NCBI GenBank assembly: GCA_039024315.1
Contig: JBCCQN010000167.1
Location: forward strand, 1 to 18,374
Length of the DNA: 18,374 bases
Source of the DNA: JBCAWW01 sp039024315
GTDB lineage: Bacteria > Bacteroidota > Bacteroidia > J057
Reading direction: 5' to 3'
The position numbers and the translations under genes are program-made. Shown here one piece after another: positions 1 to 8,331 of the stretch (position 1 is the first letter of the stretch; each line of letters starts with the position of its first letter). The notes under the pieces are model-generated. The model was not told where the DNA came from and ran no database searches. It was given only the letters and a program-made list of their open reading frames with translations.

Positions 1-2532
1 GAACGCAAAAGTCTGGTCTTGGTCCGGCATTTTAAGTTCGAGCCGGGGCAGGAAGGAAGTCTCAGCAACGATTATCTCAATTGCCTCTATTTACAAAACC
101 CTGATACACTCTGGATAGGCACCGAAAATGGTATCAACGTTCTGGACATCCCATCTGGGAAAATGCAGCATTTCTCGGAGGAAGATGGTGTGCCTAAAAA
201 ATGGATTCAATCCATCGTAGCCGATTCCAAGGGCCATGTTTGGGCGGGTACTCAAAGCGGTCTTTGCGAGATTAGCTTAGGGCCATCAGGCCCAGAAATC
301 ACTAGTTATGATGTTTTTGACGGCTTGCGTAATGAGTTTTTCTCCGCCCAATCGGCAGGCTACTCCAAGGCTGGCGAATTGATCTTTGGTACCGTCAGTG
401 GCTTGGGGATATTTCATCCAGATGATATCCGTTTCAACAATCTCCCGCCTAAAGTCGCGCTCAATGAGCTAAGAATTTTTAATAGAAAGGTACCTATCGG
501 ACCTATGTCAGATGGGGAGAGCATTTTGCAAAAAAGTATCGGGGAAACGCAGGAGATTAGCCTCAACCACCAGCAGAATGTATTTTCCCTAGGTTTTGTG
601 GGACTCCATACGGGAGAATCAGAAAATATCAGCTATGCCTACAAGCTAGAAGGCTTTAATCAAGATTGGGTTTATACCGAAACCAACAATCGTCAAGCGC
701 ACTACACCAATTTGCCCTATCGCTCTTTCACTTTCATGGTCAAAGCAGGCAATAGCGATGGCGTTTGGAGTGAACCCGTCAAACTCAAGATCAATATTCT
801 TCCCCCTTTTTGGCGGACTTATTGGGCATACATACTCTATGCCCTACTCTTTATCAGCTTGCTTTATGGAGTGCGCAAGCTCACTCAATTGAGAGCGGAG
901 TATCGCCACAATCTGCAGCTGGAAAGGGTAGAGCGGGAGAAATTGGAAGAGGTAACTCATATGAAACAACAGTTCTTCACCAATATCTCGCATGAGTTAC
1001 GCACCCCTTTGACGCTCATCATCAGTCCTCTCGAGCAATTGATCAAGGATCGAAATTATGATCGCAGCCTTTATCGCTCTTTCCAGCGGATGAATCTCAA
1101 TGCCAACCGCCTGCTGACGATGATCAATCAATTGCTAGACATCCAAAAGACCGAGTCAGGCCTGATGCGTCTCAGAGTAGGCAAAGGGAACCTGAGCAAA
1201 TTTGTGGGTGAAGTGGTATTAGCGTTCCAAGGATTGGCAGAACAAAACAAAATCAGCCTCAGCTTTAAACCAGAAGCGCCTAATATCGAAGCCTTCTACG
1301 ATCGTGATCAGCTCGAAAAGGTTCTCTTCAACTTGCTTTCTAATGCCTTGAAATTTACCCCATCAGGCGGAGAGGTAAAAGTCAGCCTATGCACCCAAAA
1401 TCTCTCTGATCCCAAGGCGCTGGAAGGCTTCGTCTTGCTGCAAGTAAGCGATACCGGGATGGGCATCGCGCATGAACAATTGGAGCATATTTTTGACCGC
1501 TTTTATCAGGCCGAGTCCAAATTCGAGTCGCATCGTTCCGGCACGGGTATCGGACTCTCCCTCTCCAAAAGTATAGTCGAAGCCCATCATGGTCAGATAT
1601 GGGTCAAAAGCAAAATAGATGCTGGCAGTAGCTTCTTTGTCAGCCTCCCTTTGGGGGAAGCTCATTTCGCTAAAAGTGAAAAAATCGAAGCCTTTGAAGA
1701 CAGTGAAAGCCTACGACAGTACGTGCAACTACCTTTAGAAGCAGCCCTTGTAACTACCCAAAGGGAGCAAAAAGCAAAGCCTGATCGACGTTTATTATTG
1801 ATTGAAGACAATGCTGATATTCGCCTCTACTTGCGGGAAAATCTCCAAGCAGAATATGAAGTATTTGAAGCCGCCAATGGTAAAGAGGGCCTTGCTCTGG
1901 CCTTAGAACATATACCTGATTTAGTAGTCGCAGACATCGCCATGCCCGAAATGGATGGTATCAGTCTTTGTCGAGAACTTAAAAGTCGGGTAGAAACCAG
2001 TCATATCCCCGTAATCTTGCTGACAGCCCGTACTTCTTTGATTTTTAAAATCGATGGGCTCGAGACTGGTGCGGACGACTATATCACCAAACCTTTCAAC
2101 TTGAGATTGCTGAGAGTCAGAATCAATAATCTCATCGAATCACGTCGAAAACTACGCCAAAAGTTTGGGGAGAACTGGGAGATTGCTTCGCAAGACGCCG
2201 TCCTTAATCGCCTCGATGAGCAGTTTTTAGCCGATGCTCAACAAGCAATCAGTGAAAGAATGGATGATCCACAATTTTCGGTCGAGCTATTGGCAGAGGC
2301 GCTCAATCTGAGTCGCATGCAATTGTATCGTAAGCTCAAAGCCTTGACCGATCATAGTCCTAATAAATTGATTCGGACGGTCCGCCTGCGCCAAGCCGCT
2401 AAGCTTCTCAAAAGCAAGCAGTACAATGTATCGGAGATTACCTATATGGTAGGCTATAACGATCTCAAGTCCTTCCGAGAGCAGTTCAAAAAGGAGTATG
2501 GAGTGAGTCCGTCCATTTATAGCGCGAGTTGA
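1..2532 (+). CDS. Hybrid two-component system regulator (propeller-kinase-receiver-AraC), 5' end cut by the window
   Basis: The frame is open from base 1, so the true start lies upstream; 843 residues are visible. From the first visible codon: two Reg_prop-type propeller repeats near residues 20-95 (LWIGTENGINVLD and VWAGTQSGLCEI), a Y_Y_Y domain at about 195-265 (YAYKLEGFNQDW), one membrane segment at about 270-293, and a HisKA H-box with phosphoacceptor His331 in ISHELRTPL. The ATPase follows with N-box Asn448, DTGMGI and GTGIGLSLS. A receiver domain has Asp645 in ADIAMPEMDG and Lys697 in ITKPF, and an AraC-type double helix-turn-helix fills about 740-843. This is the classic Bacteroidota hybrid two-component layout: the periplasmic propeller senses a ligand, often a glycan breakdown product, and the same protein binds DNA. 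All catalytic residues are present, so it should be active. The ligand cannot be told from this window, and no glycan-use locus lies downstream. Confidence 0.95.
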   Translation, partial: ERKSLVLVRHFKFEPGQEGSLSNDYLNCLYLQNPDTLWIGTENGINVLDIPSGKMQHFSEEDGVPKKWIQSIVADSKGHVWAGTQSGLCEISLGPSGPEITSYDVFDGLRNEFFSAQSAGYSKAGELIFGTVSGLGIFHPDDIRFNNLPPKVALNELRIFNRKVPIGPMSDGESILQKSIGETQEISLNHQQNVFSLGFVGLHTGESENISYAYKLEGFNQDWVYTETNNRQAHYTNLPYRSFTFMVKAGNSDGVWSEPVKLKINILPPFWRTYWAYILYALLFISLLYGVRKLTQLRAEYRHNLQLERVEREKLEEVTHMKQQFFTNISHELRTPLTLIISPLEQLIKDRNYDRSLYRSFQRMNLNANRLLTMINQLLDIQKTESGLMRLRVGKGNLSKFVGEVVLAFQGLAEQNKISLSFKPEAPNIEAFYDRDQLEKVLFNLLSNALKFTPSGGEVKVSLCTQNLSDPKALEGFVLLQVSDTGMGIAHEQLEHIFDRFYQAESKFESHRSGTGIGLSLSKSIVEAHHGQIWVKSKIDAGSSFFVSLPLGEAHFAKSEKIEAFEDSESLRQYVQLPLEAALVTTQREQKAKPDRRLLLIEDNADIRLYLRENLQAEYEVFEAANGKEGLALALEHIPDLVVADIAMPEMDGISLCRELKSRVETSHIPVILLTARTSLIFKIDGLETGADDYITKPFNLRLLRVRINNLIESRRKLRQKFGENWEIASQDAVLNRLDEQFLADAQQAISERMDDPQFSVELLAEALNLSRMQLYRKLKALTDHSPNKLIRTVRLRQAAKLLKSKQYNVSEITYMVGYNDLKSFREQFKKEYGVSPSIYSAS

Positions 2533-2550
2533 AGCTGATTTTTCTGAGGA

Positions 2551-2680
2551 GCTTTACCGCTTCGCGGAACGCTTTTCACGGTCGGCGTATTCAATACGCC
2601 GCTACAGGTCAAACAGTTTTCTGTAGGTGCGTGCATGTATGCCGCACCCGAGGGACAAGCGTTCTGCGAAGCAGCAAAAC
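2551..2680. repeat. Multi-hairpin (cloverleaf-like) palindromic intergenic element
   Basis: An outer stem pairs 2559-2574 with 2657-2672 over 16 positions, with one G-T pair, and continues imperfectly to 2551/2680. Inside it sit three hairpins in a row: 2583-2601 (CGGCGTATTCAATACGCCG, a perfect 19-nt palindrome), about 2602-2626 (CTACAG pairing with CTGTAG) and about 2626-2648 (GGTGCG/CGCACC plus GCAT/ATGC). The element fills the gap between two convergent genes and has no T-run, so a plain terminator is unlikely. It could be a dispersed REP-like or MITE-like repeat, or a structured RNA. No second copy was seen in this window. Confidence 0.65.
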
Positions 2681-2689
2681 CCATTACTA

Positions 2690-3082
2690 TCAGGATCCAG
2701 CCGTAACCGCTACTGTTTCTTGATTCACAAACAATTTGCGATGGTACACAAAAGAAACCGCTGCGAGCGCTAAGGCTATTAAAGGTCCAAACCAACCCCC
2801 ATCTGCCGCGATAAAATGCGAAACGGAAGCCAAGATAAAATCAATGGCAAAGCCCGCATAAGCAAGTTCTTTGAGCAGTCTCGATTTATTGGTCCAAATG
2901 GCTACTAAACCTAAAAGTTTAGCGATGCCGAGCGGATAAATGAGCCCTGCAGGAAAGCCCAAGCTGTTAAACATCTCCGCCACCATCTCCGTGTTGAAGA
3001 AGTACATCCCCACCGACAATAACATAAAGGCAGTAAACAGGCCGGTTACGGCATAATAGATAGTTTTATTCGTCTTGTTCAT
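2690..3082 (-). CDS. DoxX-like small membrane protein
   Basis: This 130-residue protein has four predicted membrane helices at about residues 8-28, 45-63, 70-92 and 97-113. The length and layout match the DoxX-like (DoxX_2) family of inner-membrane proteins, which include subunits linked to thiol and quinone redox chemistry; the exact role here is unknown. The pattern FPAGLIYPLGIAKLLG before helix 2 is typical of the family. The ATG at 3082-3080 follows an 18-bp palindrome that resembles the one in front of the marR gene upstream, so the gene is probably under MarR control. The spacing to marR is 60 nt. Its stop is TGA, and it faces the hybrid regulator gene across the hairpin element. Confidence 0.85.
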   Translation of the reverse strand: MNKTNKTIYYAVTGLFTAFMLLSVGMYFFNTEMVAEMFNSLGFPAGLIYPLGIAKLLGLVAIWTNKSRLLKELAYAGFAIDFILASVSHFIAADGGWFGPLIALALAAVSFVYHRKLFVNQETVAVTAGS

Positions 3083-3110
3083 AATTTTGATGATTTATTT
3101 TCCTTGTAAT

Positions 3111-3128
3111 TATTTTACATGTAAAATA
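3111..3128. promoter_or_regulatory. Palindromic operator candidate upstream of doxX
   Basis: TATTTTACATGTAAAATA is a perfect 18-bp palindrome between the marR stop and the doxX start, 28 bp from the doxX ATG. Its outer TATTTT/AAAATA arms have the same spacing as the palindrome in front of marR, and its TTACATGTAA core recurs at 3651-3660. A MarR dimer site is the natural reading, but binding is inferred. Confidence 0.6.
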
Positions 3129-3142
3129 TTGGGTAAAATTTT

Positions 3143-3592
3143 TTATCCTCTGAATCTGTCCAAAATATCACTGACTAGACGGGCCTCTTCAGCCGTGATA
3201 TTGTTTTGCAAGGCCTTTTGCACGGTACTTTCTTGTTGGTTGATCTCGTCAAATAGCTTAAGCCCCTCCTCAGAGATTCGGATGTACACTACTCTTCTAT
3301 CCGCTTCGCTACGCTGCCGTTCAATCAGTTTTTTGAGCAAAAGCTTGTTGGCCAAGCGCGTCGCGTTGGGGGCCTTTTCGAGGAGGCCATCTTTCACCTC
3401 TGACATAACCACCCAATCGCCAGCCGCCTTCAAAATTCTGAGCATATTGTACTGCTGAGCCGAGATCCCAAAGGGCTTCAATTCGTCCGTAAAAGCGTTT
3501 TGCACCCAGCCAGCCGTAAACACCAGATTCGTTACAAAGCGATGTTGCTCACTGGTAAATGCTGATTTGATTTCTGAATCGATGCTGGCCAT
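3143..3592 (-). CDS. MarR-family winged-helix transcriptional regulator
   Basis: The 149-residue length is usual for MarR proteins. A helical N-terminus (about 1-40) leads into the winged helix at about 45-110: ISAQQYNMLRIL, a recognition-helix stretch with NATRLANKLLLKKLI, and the wing EADRRVVYIRISEEG with the conserved D-R-R. The C-terminal helix (about 120-149) would complete the dimer interface. MarR proteins usually repress their own gene and a neighbour until a small phenolic or oxidising compound releases them. Here the neighbour is the DoxX-like gene, and palindromes precede both. The signal is unknown. The ATG at 3592 is preferred because it gives a full-length N-terminus. Confidence 0.92.
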   Translation of the reverse strand: MASIDSEIKSAFTSEQHRFVTNLVFTAGWVQNAFTDELKPFGISAQQYNMLRILKAAGDWVVMSEVKDGLLEKAPNATRLANKLLLKKLIERQRSEADRRVVYIRISEEGLKLFDEINQQESTVQKALQNNITAEEARLVSDILDRFRG

Positions 3593-3630
3593 TGACTTGC
3601 TTTACTGCTGCAAGTTTAGCGAAAGTAAAT

Positions 3631-3650
3631 TTATTTTCCTAGGAAAATAA
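3631..3650. promoter_or_regulatory. Palindromic operator candidate upstream of marR
   Basis: TTATTTTCCTAGGAAAATAA is a perfect 20-bp palindrome 38 bp upstream of the marR start. Its inner 18 bp share TATTTT-N6-AAAATA with the palindrome before doxX. On the minus strand it lies just upstream of TACTTTCG (3621-3628), which resembles the Bacteroidota -7 element TAnnTTTG, so a bound dimer would cover the promoter. Autoregulation is inferred. Confidence 0.6.
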
Positions 3651-3660
3651 TTACATGTAA
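3651..3660. promoter_or_regulatory. Second short palindrome next to the marR operator
   Basis: TTACATGTAA directly abuts the 20-bp palindrome and equals the central 10 bp of the palindrome before doxX. A partial CACATGT repeat follows at 3661-3667. It may be a second, weaker site for the same regulator. Confidence 0.4.
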
Positions 3661-3760
3661 CACATGTCTCTTTTCCCTAGCCATCATTGCAAGTCAATAA
3701 ACGAAAGGGAAAATCTTTGGAGAGATCATTGGAGATGAGTTCCTTTCCGATTTGCATTAA

Positions 3761-6658
3761 CTATTTTCGAATAAAGCGCTTCTGATACATTCCCTCAGGG
3801 GTTATTAAGACGCAAACATAGCTCGCTCGAGGTAGGCTATTGAGTATTAAATGAATCTGATTATCTCCTACCCTTATCTTTTTTCTAATCAGCCTCTGGC
3901 CTTGAAGATTCCATACCTCAATTATTCCTTCGGTATTTAAATGGGGTAATTGGACTTCCAAGAAATCTCCTGCGGGATTTGGATAGAGTTTCCAATCTAC
4001 TTTAGATTCTTTATCCAGACTACTGATAAGTTGTAAACTAACTGTATCCGAAACCTGTGAACATCCATTAAGATCCGTGACGGTTACTTGATAGTAGCCC
4101 GTACTATCGATATTAATGATGTCTTGCATTCCTCCCAAGCTATCTGGAACTGGCCAACCATTTCGGGTCCATTGATAGATCAAACCTGAAGGAAATGCCT
4201 GTACAGTATTGCCTGTTCTGACTACAGAAACTTGAGGCGCGGGCCAAACATTAATGGTCAAACTATCACTGGCTACACAGCCATCTTGATTCGTTTCTGA
4301 AATAATAATAGTTCCCAAGCCTTGCTCCCAATTGACTTGTATAAAAGAATTTGTTGACGATGAAAGCGCATTTCCCCCCACAATCTCCCATTGGAAACTA
4401 CTAGTAAAGGCAGGCATATTTAAGACATAAAGGGTTGGACTTTGTTCACAGGCTGTGGTGTCTCCTAATAACTGGGGATCAGGATATCGCCCTACTTCAA
4501 GGCTGAGCATTTCTTCTGCGATACAACTAGTAATGGTATCAATCTTGGTTAAGATGATCTCTGCACTAGAATCGACCAAGACAAAGCTTGTCGATATCTG
4601 GTCAACTTGACTCAAAAAAGTCCCTCCTAACCCTTGCCAAGCATAGCTAACGTTACTTTCAAATGAGGTAGAAAGGATAATCGTATCTCCTATCTCTAAA
4701 CAGGAGCCATTTTGAAGACTAATTGAGGGTATCGGCAAAGCGTTAATGACGATCTGTAAGCTATCGTCTTGGGTACAGCCCATAGAGTCATTGACCGTTA
4801 GCACCAAGAGTCCACTACTACCCCCTTGCCATTGGATATATAAACCGGCCGAATCTATTGAGGTCAATGGATTTCCGCCGACAACTTGCCAATTGTAGCT
4901 AGCGGCTGATGGTGAAATCGCACTAAAAAAAATGCTATCGCTAAAGGCACAAAAAACACTATCCCCTGCTATATGAGATTCTGGTTTGGGACGGAGATAT
5001 ACATCGGCAACATTAGGAGACCCAATATTGGCGACATACAAGGTATCAGAGAATGTCGAACAGCTTGAATAATCATTAATCTCAGCATAATAGAAGCCCG
5101 TATCTGAGATAAACAGTTCGAATGCATCAGCGCCTAAAATTTTTTGTCCATTCGCATACCATTGAATCGTTTGGAGATAAGGATATAGTGCATGGATCGA
5201 GATTGAGTCCCCCTCGCATATGGTAAGAGCTGAAGGAATAATTCTGGCTGTATCTGGGGGACATGATAGAATGGTTGTATCTCTAAACTTGGCAGCGAAC
5301 AAATCCGCATCATTATTACCGCTATTGTTAATTAATACAATCGTATCAAGCAATAATGTATCTCCATAATCATAGCTACCGCTGACAAAAAAATCATTAG
5401 ATGGCCCACAACTAGTTTGCCGCATTTTGATAGAGGCTTTGCCCCCTCCGGTTTCCTTGATCCATTGGGGATATCCTACATCACTCCACTTCACGATAAA
5501 GAATCCTCGACCATAATTTGCAGAATAAACCTCTAAAGGAGGAATACTTACTGTATCACTGAAGGACATAGAGGTATAAACATTGCCAACCGAATCAACA
5601 CTTATGGCAGAAGGTCCTCCTCCCCAATAACTGGGTAAGTTGGTACCAAAATGATCAAGCCACAGTATATTACCCGCTGAATCAAATTTTGAGACAAATA
5701 TCTCATCCACTAAATTTGACACAGACCATTGAGGAGAAAAGTTATGACTACCTACTATTCTCCCATTGATATAAAGCTTACCCAATTTATCATGGATGAT
5801 ATTCGTAAATGACATAAAGTTATTTGCGTCAGTTGGGTATACATCCAGCCGTTCAATACTACCATCCACCGAGACCTGGGCTAAAAACTGAGCTCTATTT
5901 ACATTTGGTAGATTTACCGAGATGGTATCAAAAATCGCATTGTTATTGATAAAGGACCCTACTATATAAACCTTATTGTTGACCACTGTTAAGCCTGTAG
6001 CTCCATCATCATAAATTCCCCCATAAGTTCTAACCCATAATGGTAATCCATTGGGAGAAAGCTTATAGATAAAAATATCCTCATTGATCCCATTTGGCGT
6101 AAGGGTAGTGTTGTTAAACAAAATCGGAAAGCGGAACGTACCGGCAACATAAACATTCCCATATTGATCGATATCCATACCAGCTCCGGCCGTGGTTCCA
6201 GTACTGCTAATAGAGCCAAAGTCTTTGGCCCATAAAAAAGTCCCATCAGCAGCAATCTTGACCACGAAAACTCGACTATTTAAACCACCGGTTAACTGTA
6301 CCCCATTAATATTCATCCCAGAGTGTCGTCCCATGACATAGACGTTTCCTGCTGAGCCAATCGCGATTTCTGTACCCGCTGAGCCATTCCCATCTCCTGT
6401 AACCAACCAAAGGACATTCCCATTACTGTCTAGTTTAGCAAGGTAAAATTCATGACTATTTGTAGAATATGAGCCAAAGGGGATATCCAACTTCGTACTA
6501 CCGGTGATATATGAGTTGCCATGCCTATCAGCCTCGACATCGTAGATAAAGTCATCTACATGGCCACCCGTACTAAAACCCCATATAGCTTCCTGAGCGA
6601 GGATCCCAAAAGGACAAAAAAAACATAAGAGGGTAAGTAAAGAAAAAGTATTTCTCAT
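3761..6658 (-). CDS. Large secreted SBBP/PKD-like protein with type IX secretion sorting domain
   Basis: The protein has 965 residues. Residues 1-21 are a Sec signal peptide ending in ILAQ. Residues about 22-460 hold repeated SBBP-type beta-propeller units, each with a pattern like D..GN.Y..G.F and 'FVVKIAADGTFLWAK', plus closely similar units (YLAKLDSNGNVLW, FIYKLSPNGLPLW). Residues about 463-880 are Ig/PKD-like modules, with recurring WQVVGGNPLTS and WEIVGGNALSS stretches and paired cysteines. From about 883 the C-terminus has the type A sorting signal: WKLYPNPAGDFLEV, then IEVWNLQGQRL and a final KRFIRK. The protein should cross the outer membrane by the type IX system and be surface-attached or released; the C-terminal domain is removed. 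The binding partner is unknown. The gene ends in TAG, has no close partner downstream, and lies 75 nt after an ECF sigma gene. Confidence 0.93.
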   Translation of the reverse strand: MRNTFSLLTLLCFFCPFGILAQEAIWGFSTGGHVDDFIYDVEADRHGNSYITGSTKLDIPFGSYSTNSHEFYLAKLDSNGNVLWLVTGDGNGSAGTEIAIGSAGNVYVMGRHSGMNINGVQLTGGLNSRVFVVKIAADGTFLWAKDFGSISSTGTTAGAGMDIDQYGNVYVAGTFRFPILFNNTTLTPNGINEDIFIYKLSPNGLPLWVRTYGGIYDDGATGLTVVNNKVYIVGSFINNNAIFDTISVNLPNVNRAQFLAQVSVDGSIERLDVYPTDANNFMSFTNIIHDKLGKLYINGRIVGSHNFSPQWSVSNLVDEIFVSKFDSAGNILWLDHFGTNLPSYWGGGPSAISVDSVGNVYTSMSFSDTVSIPPLEVYSANYGRGFFIVKWSDVGYPQWIKETGGGKASIKMRQTSCGPSNDFFVSGSYDYGDTLLLDTIVLINNSGNNDADLFAAKFRDTTILSCPPDTARIIPSALTICEGDSISIHALYPYLQTIQWYANGQKILGADAFELFISDTGFYYAEINDYSSCSTFSDTLYVANIGSPNVADVYLRPKPESHIAGDSVFCAFSDSIFFSAISPSAASYNWQVVGGNPLTSIDSAGLYIQWQGGSSGLLVLTVNDSMGCTQDDSLQIVINALPIPSISLQNGSCLEIGDTIILSTSFESNVSYAWQGLGGTFLSQVDQISTSFVLVDSSAEIILTKIDTITSCIAEEMLSLEVGRYPDPQLLGDTTACEQSPTLYVLNMPAFTSSFQWEIVGGNALSSSTNSFIQVNWEQGLGTIIISETNQDGCVASDSLTINVWPAPQVSVVRTGNTVQAFPSGLIYQWTRNGWPVPDSLGGMQDIINIDSTGYYQVTVTDLNGCSQVSDTVSLQLISSLDKESKVDWKLYPNPAGDFLEVQLPHLNTEGIIEVWNLQGQRLIRKKIRVGDNQIHLILNSLPRASYVCVLITPEGMYQKRFIRK

Positions 6659-6733
6659 TATTGTGCTTTAAGGTTATAGAATACTTACCCTAAAGATATA
6701 TGATTTTTTTCATACTTAAAGGAATGTTTTTTG

Positions 6734-7618
6734 TCATTCTAGTACTGACCAAAAGTGCCGCTTTAAGTCTTCATTTTCGATGATTTCAGCGATAATTGTT
6801 TCCTTACCAAAATCACTTTTGGTGGGGTGGGCGCGAAATAGCTCGGTATATTTTTCATGAAAGGCTTCCGAGACCTGCGCATACTCAGCCTCTACATAAG
6901 CGCCAATTTTGTGCTTGTGTGCAATATTAAATTGAAGATTATTTTTATCTAGGGCCCCAACTTTTGCCAAGGCTTTGGCTTTCTTGGGGCAGCGGCACGG
7001 ATTGTCTTGATTGACCAAGCCACATTTGTTGTTCATATAGTTGTAGAGATCTTTGCGGGCTCGGTAAAGTTTGACTCTAAAGTTTTGCGGGCTAATCCCA
7101 AAAACCTCGGCCCCAAGATTGTGGTCAATCCCGAAGCTATCCCCCAGAATATAAATCAGGCGCTGCTCGCGTGTTAGGCACATCAGCATGCCCGACATAC
7201 AGCGAATCTGCATTTCACGGGATAGCTCTTCAAATTCGATTTCTTCCTCACGGGTCAAGCTGGCGTTGGGCACTTGCTCAAGTTTCTCGCCATACGCTTC
7301 AAAGCTGGTGAATTGGCGTTCCGCGGAGCGGCGCTTTGCCATCAAAAACTCATTGAAGACAATCCGATATAACCAAGTCCGGAAGGCGCTTTTAAAGTTG
7401 AATTGCGAAAGTTTGGTAATCACCTTGATCAAAACCTCCTGGGTCAAATCAAAGGCATCATCGGGATCATGCGCCATCTTCCAGGCCACGTTGTAGATAA
7501 AGGGCTGGTGCAATTTGATCAGTTTGTCCAAAGCATTTCGATCACCGGCCAAGGCTGATTTGACCAAATTGCGATTATCATCCTCCGAATATTGAGTAGA
7601 TAAAGGATTTTTCATCAT
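6734..7618 (-). CDS. ECF-type sigma factor with C-terminal cysteine cluster and extension
   Basis: Region 2 spans about residues 18-97 (DDAFDLTQEVLIKVITKL, then FRTWLYRIVFNEFLMAKRR) and region 4 spans about 143-195 (LTREQRLIYIL, then VFGISPQNFRVKLYRARKDL). Right after region 4 comes CGLVNQDNPCRCPKK, with Cys199, Cys208 and Cys210. A further tail of about 80 residues makes the protein 294 long, against 160-200 for a plain ECF factor. Cysteine-rich tails control some ECF factors by metal or redox binding; that role is inferred here. No anti-sigma gene is adjacent: the exported protein gene lies 74 nt upstream and the big secreted protein gene 75 nt downstream. The tail may therefore replace an anti-sigma factor. 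Two ATGs in a row (7618 and 7615) are possible starts. Confidence 0.88.
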   Translation of the reverse strand: MMKNPLSTQYSEDDNRNLVKSALAGDRNALDKLIKLHQPFIYNVAWKMAHDPDDAFDLTQEVLIKVITKLSQFNFKSAFRTWLYRIVFNEFLMAKRRSAERQFTSFEAYGEKLEQVPNASLTREEEIEFEELSREMQIRCMSGMLMCLTREQRLIYILGDSFGIDHNLGAEVFGISPQNFRVKLYRARKDLYNYMNNKCGLVNQDNPCRCPKKAKALAKVGALDKNNLQFNIAHKHKIGAYVEAEYAQVSEAFHEKYTELFRAHPTKSDFGKETIIAEIIENEDLKRHFWSVLE

Positions 7619-7692
7619 TGCTTTTTCGCTTTGATGCAGACTTTGGGCAGCTGTTACAAAACTGAATGATTTTTTCTTGTAAGGCTCTAAGT

Positions 7693-8331
7693 TTATTCCT
7701 TTTCCGCTCCCGTATGCACTTTTAAGGTATCGATAAGGCTCTCGAGTTCAGCATAGTACATTTCGTAAATCTGCTTAGGATTAGGCGGCAAAGCTATTTC
7801 TTCGTTAGGAATACGGTCCAAATCTACTCCCTCTTTGCTTCTGTCCTCCACATTTTTCACGAGCTTATGGATCAATTTTCCTTCTGCAAAGTAGAGCCTT
7901 TCCTCATTTACGCGGGTATATGTGTACTCTGGAAAGTAGTAATAGGAACCCAGTTTGGCATAATAAAAAAACAACTTTCCATCCTTGAGATAAAAATCCT
8001 CCACTTCATGACTATGCTCGCTGCTCGCTGATTTTTGTAGTTTTACCCAACTCCCATTTTCCTTCCAGCCTGTAGTGGTTTCCCAGTAGGGTTCTCCCTT
8101 AGCCTCAAACTCATAGCTATTCTTTGGCAGACTTTTTAGCAAAGGCTGAAGGCGAGCAAATTCTTTACGAATAGCCGCGATTTGGGCATCCCTGTCGTCT
8201 AGGGATTTTAGCGCTAGAGAGATTGTGATGGGGTTTTCACCTTCGGTGGAACGCTTCTCTCCCCCGAGCGAGCTCCCAGAAAAGTATATCCAAAGCAGTG
8301 GCAGGAGGATCAAAAAATAATGGTGGTGCAT
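7693..8331 (-). CDS. Exported protein of unknown function
   Basis: I do not recognise this family. The 212 residues begin MHHHYFLILLPLLWIYFSG, a signal peptide or N-terminal membrane anchor without a lipobox cysteine. The body starts with a charged helical stretch (LKSLDDRDAQIAAIRKEFARLQPLLKSL, split here as about residues 40-65). It then has a strand-rich, tyrosine-rich middle (FYLKDGKLFFYYAKLG, YYYFPEYTYTRVNEERLYFAEGKL) and an acidic C-terminus ending in a helix. An in-frame TTG at 8373 would add 14 residues before the hydrophobic core; the ATG at 8331 gives a normal signal sequence and is preferred. The sigma factor gene follows after 74 nt on the same strand, so the two may share a transcript. 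Confidence 0.7.
   Translation of the reverse strand: MHHHYFLILLPLLWIYFSGSSLGGEKRSTEGENPITISLALKSLDDRDAQIAAIRKEFARLQPLLKSLPKNSYEFEAKGEPYWETTTGWKENGSWVKLQKSASSEHSHEVEDFYLKDGKLFFYYAKLGSYYYFPEYTYTRVNEERLYFAEGKLIHKLVKNVEDRSKEGVDLDRIPNEEIALPPNPKQIYEMYYAELESLIDTLKVHTGAEKE

Noticed and set aside
1387..1665. Minus-strand frame inside the kinase domain.
   Set aside because: It is antisense to a strongly conserved ATPase domain and has no family features.
3671..3713. Stem TTTTCCCT/AGGGAAAA as terminator of the large secreted protein gene.
   Set aside because: The loop is 27 nt and no T-run follows on the minus strand.
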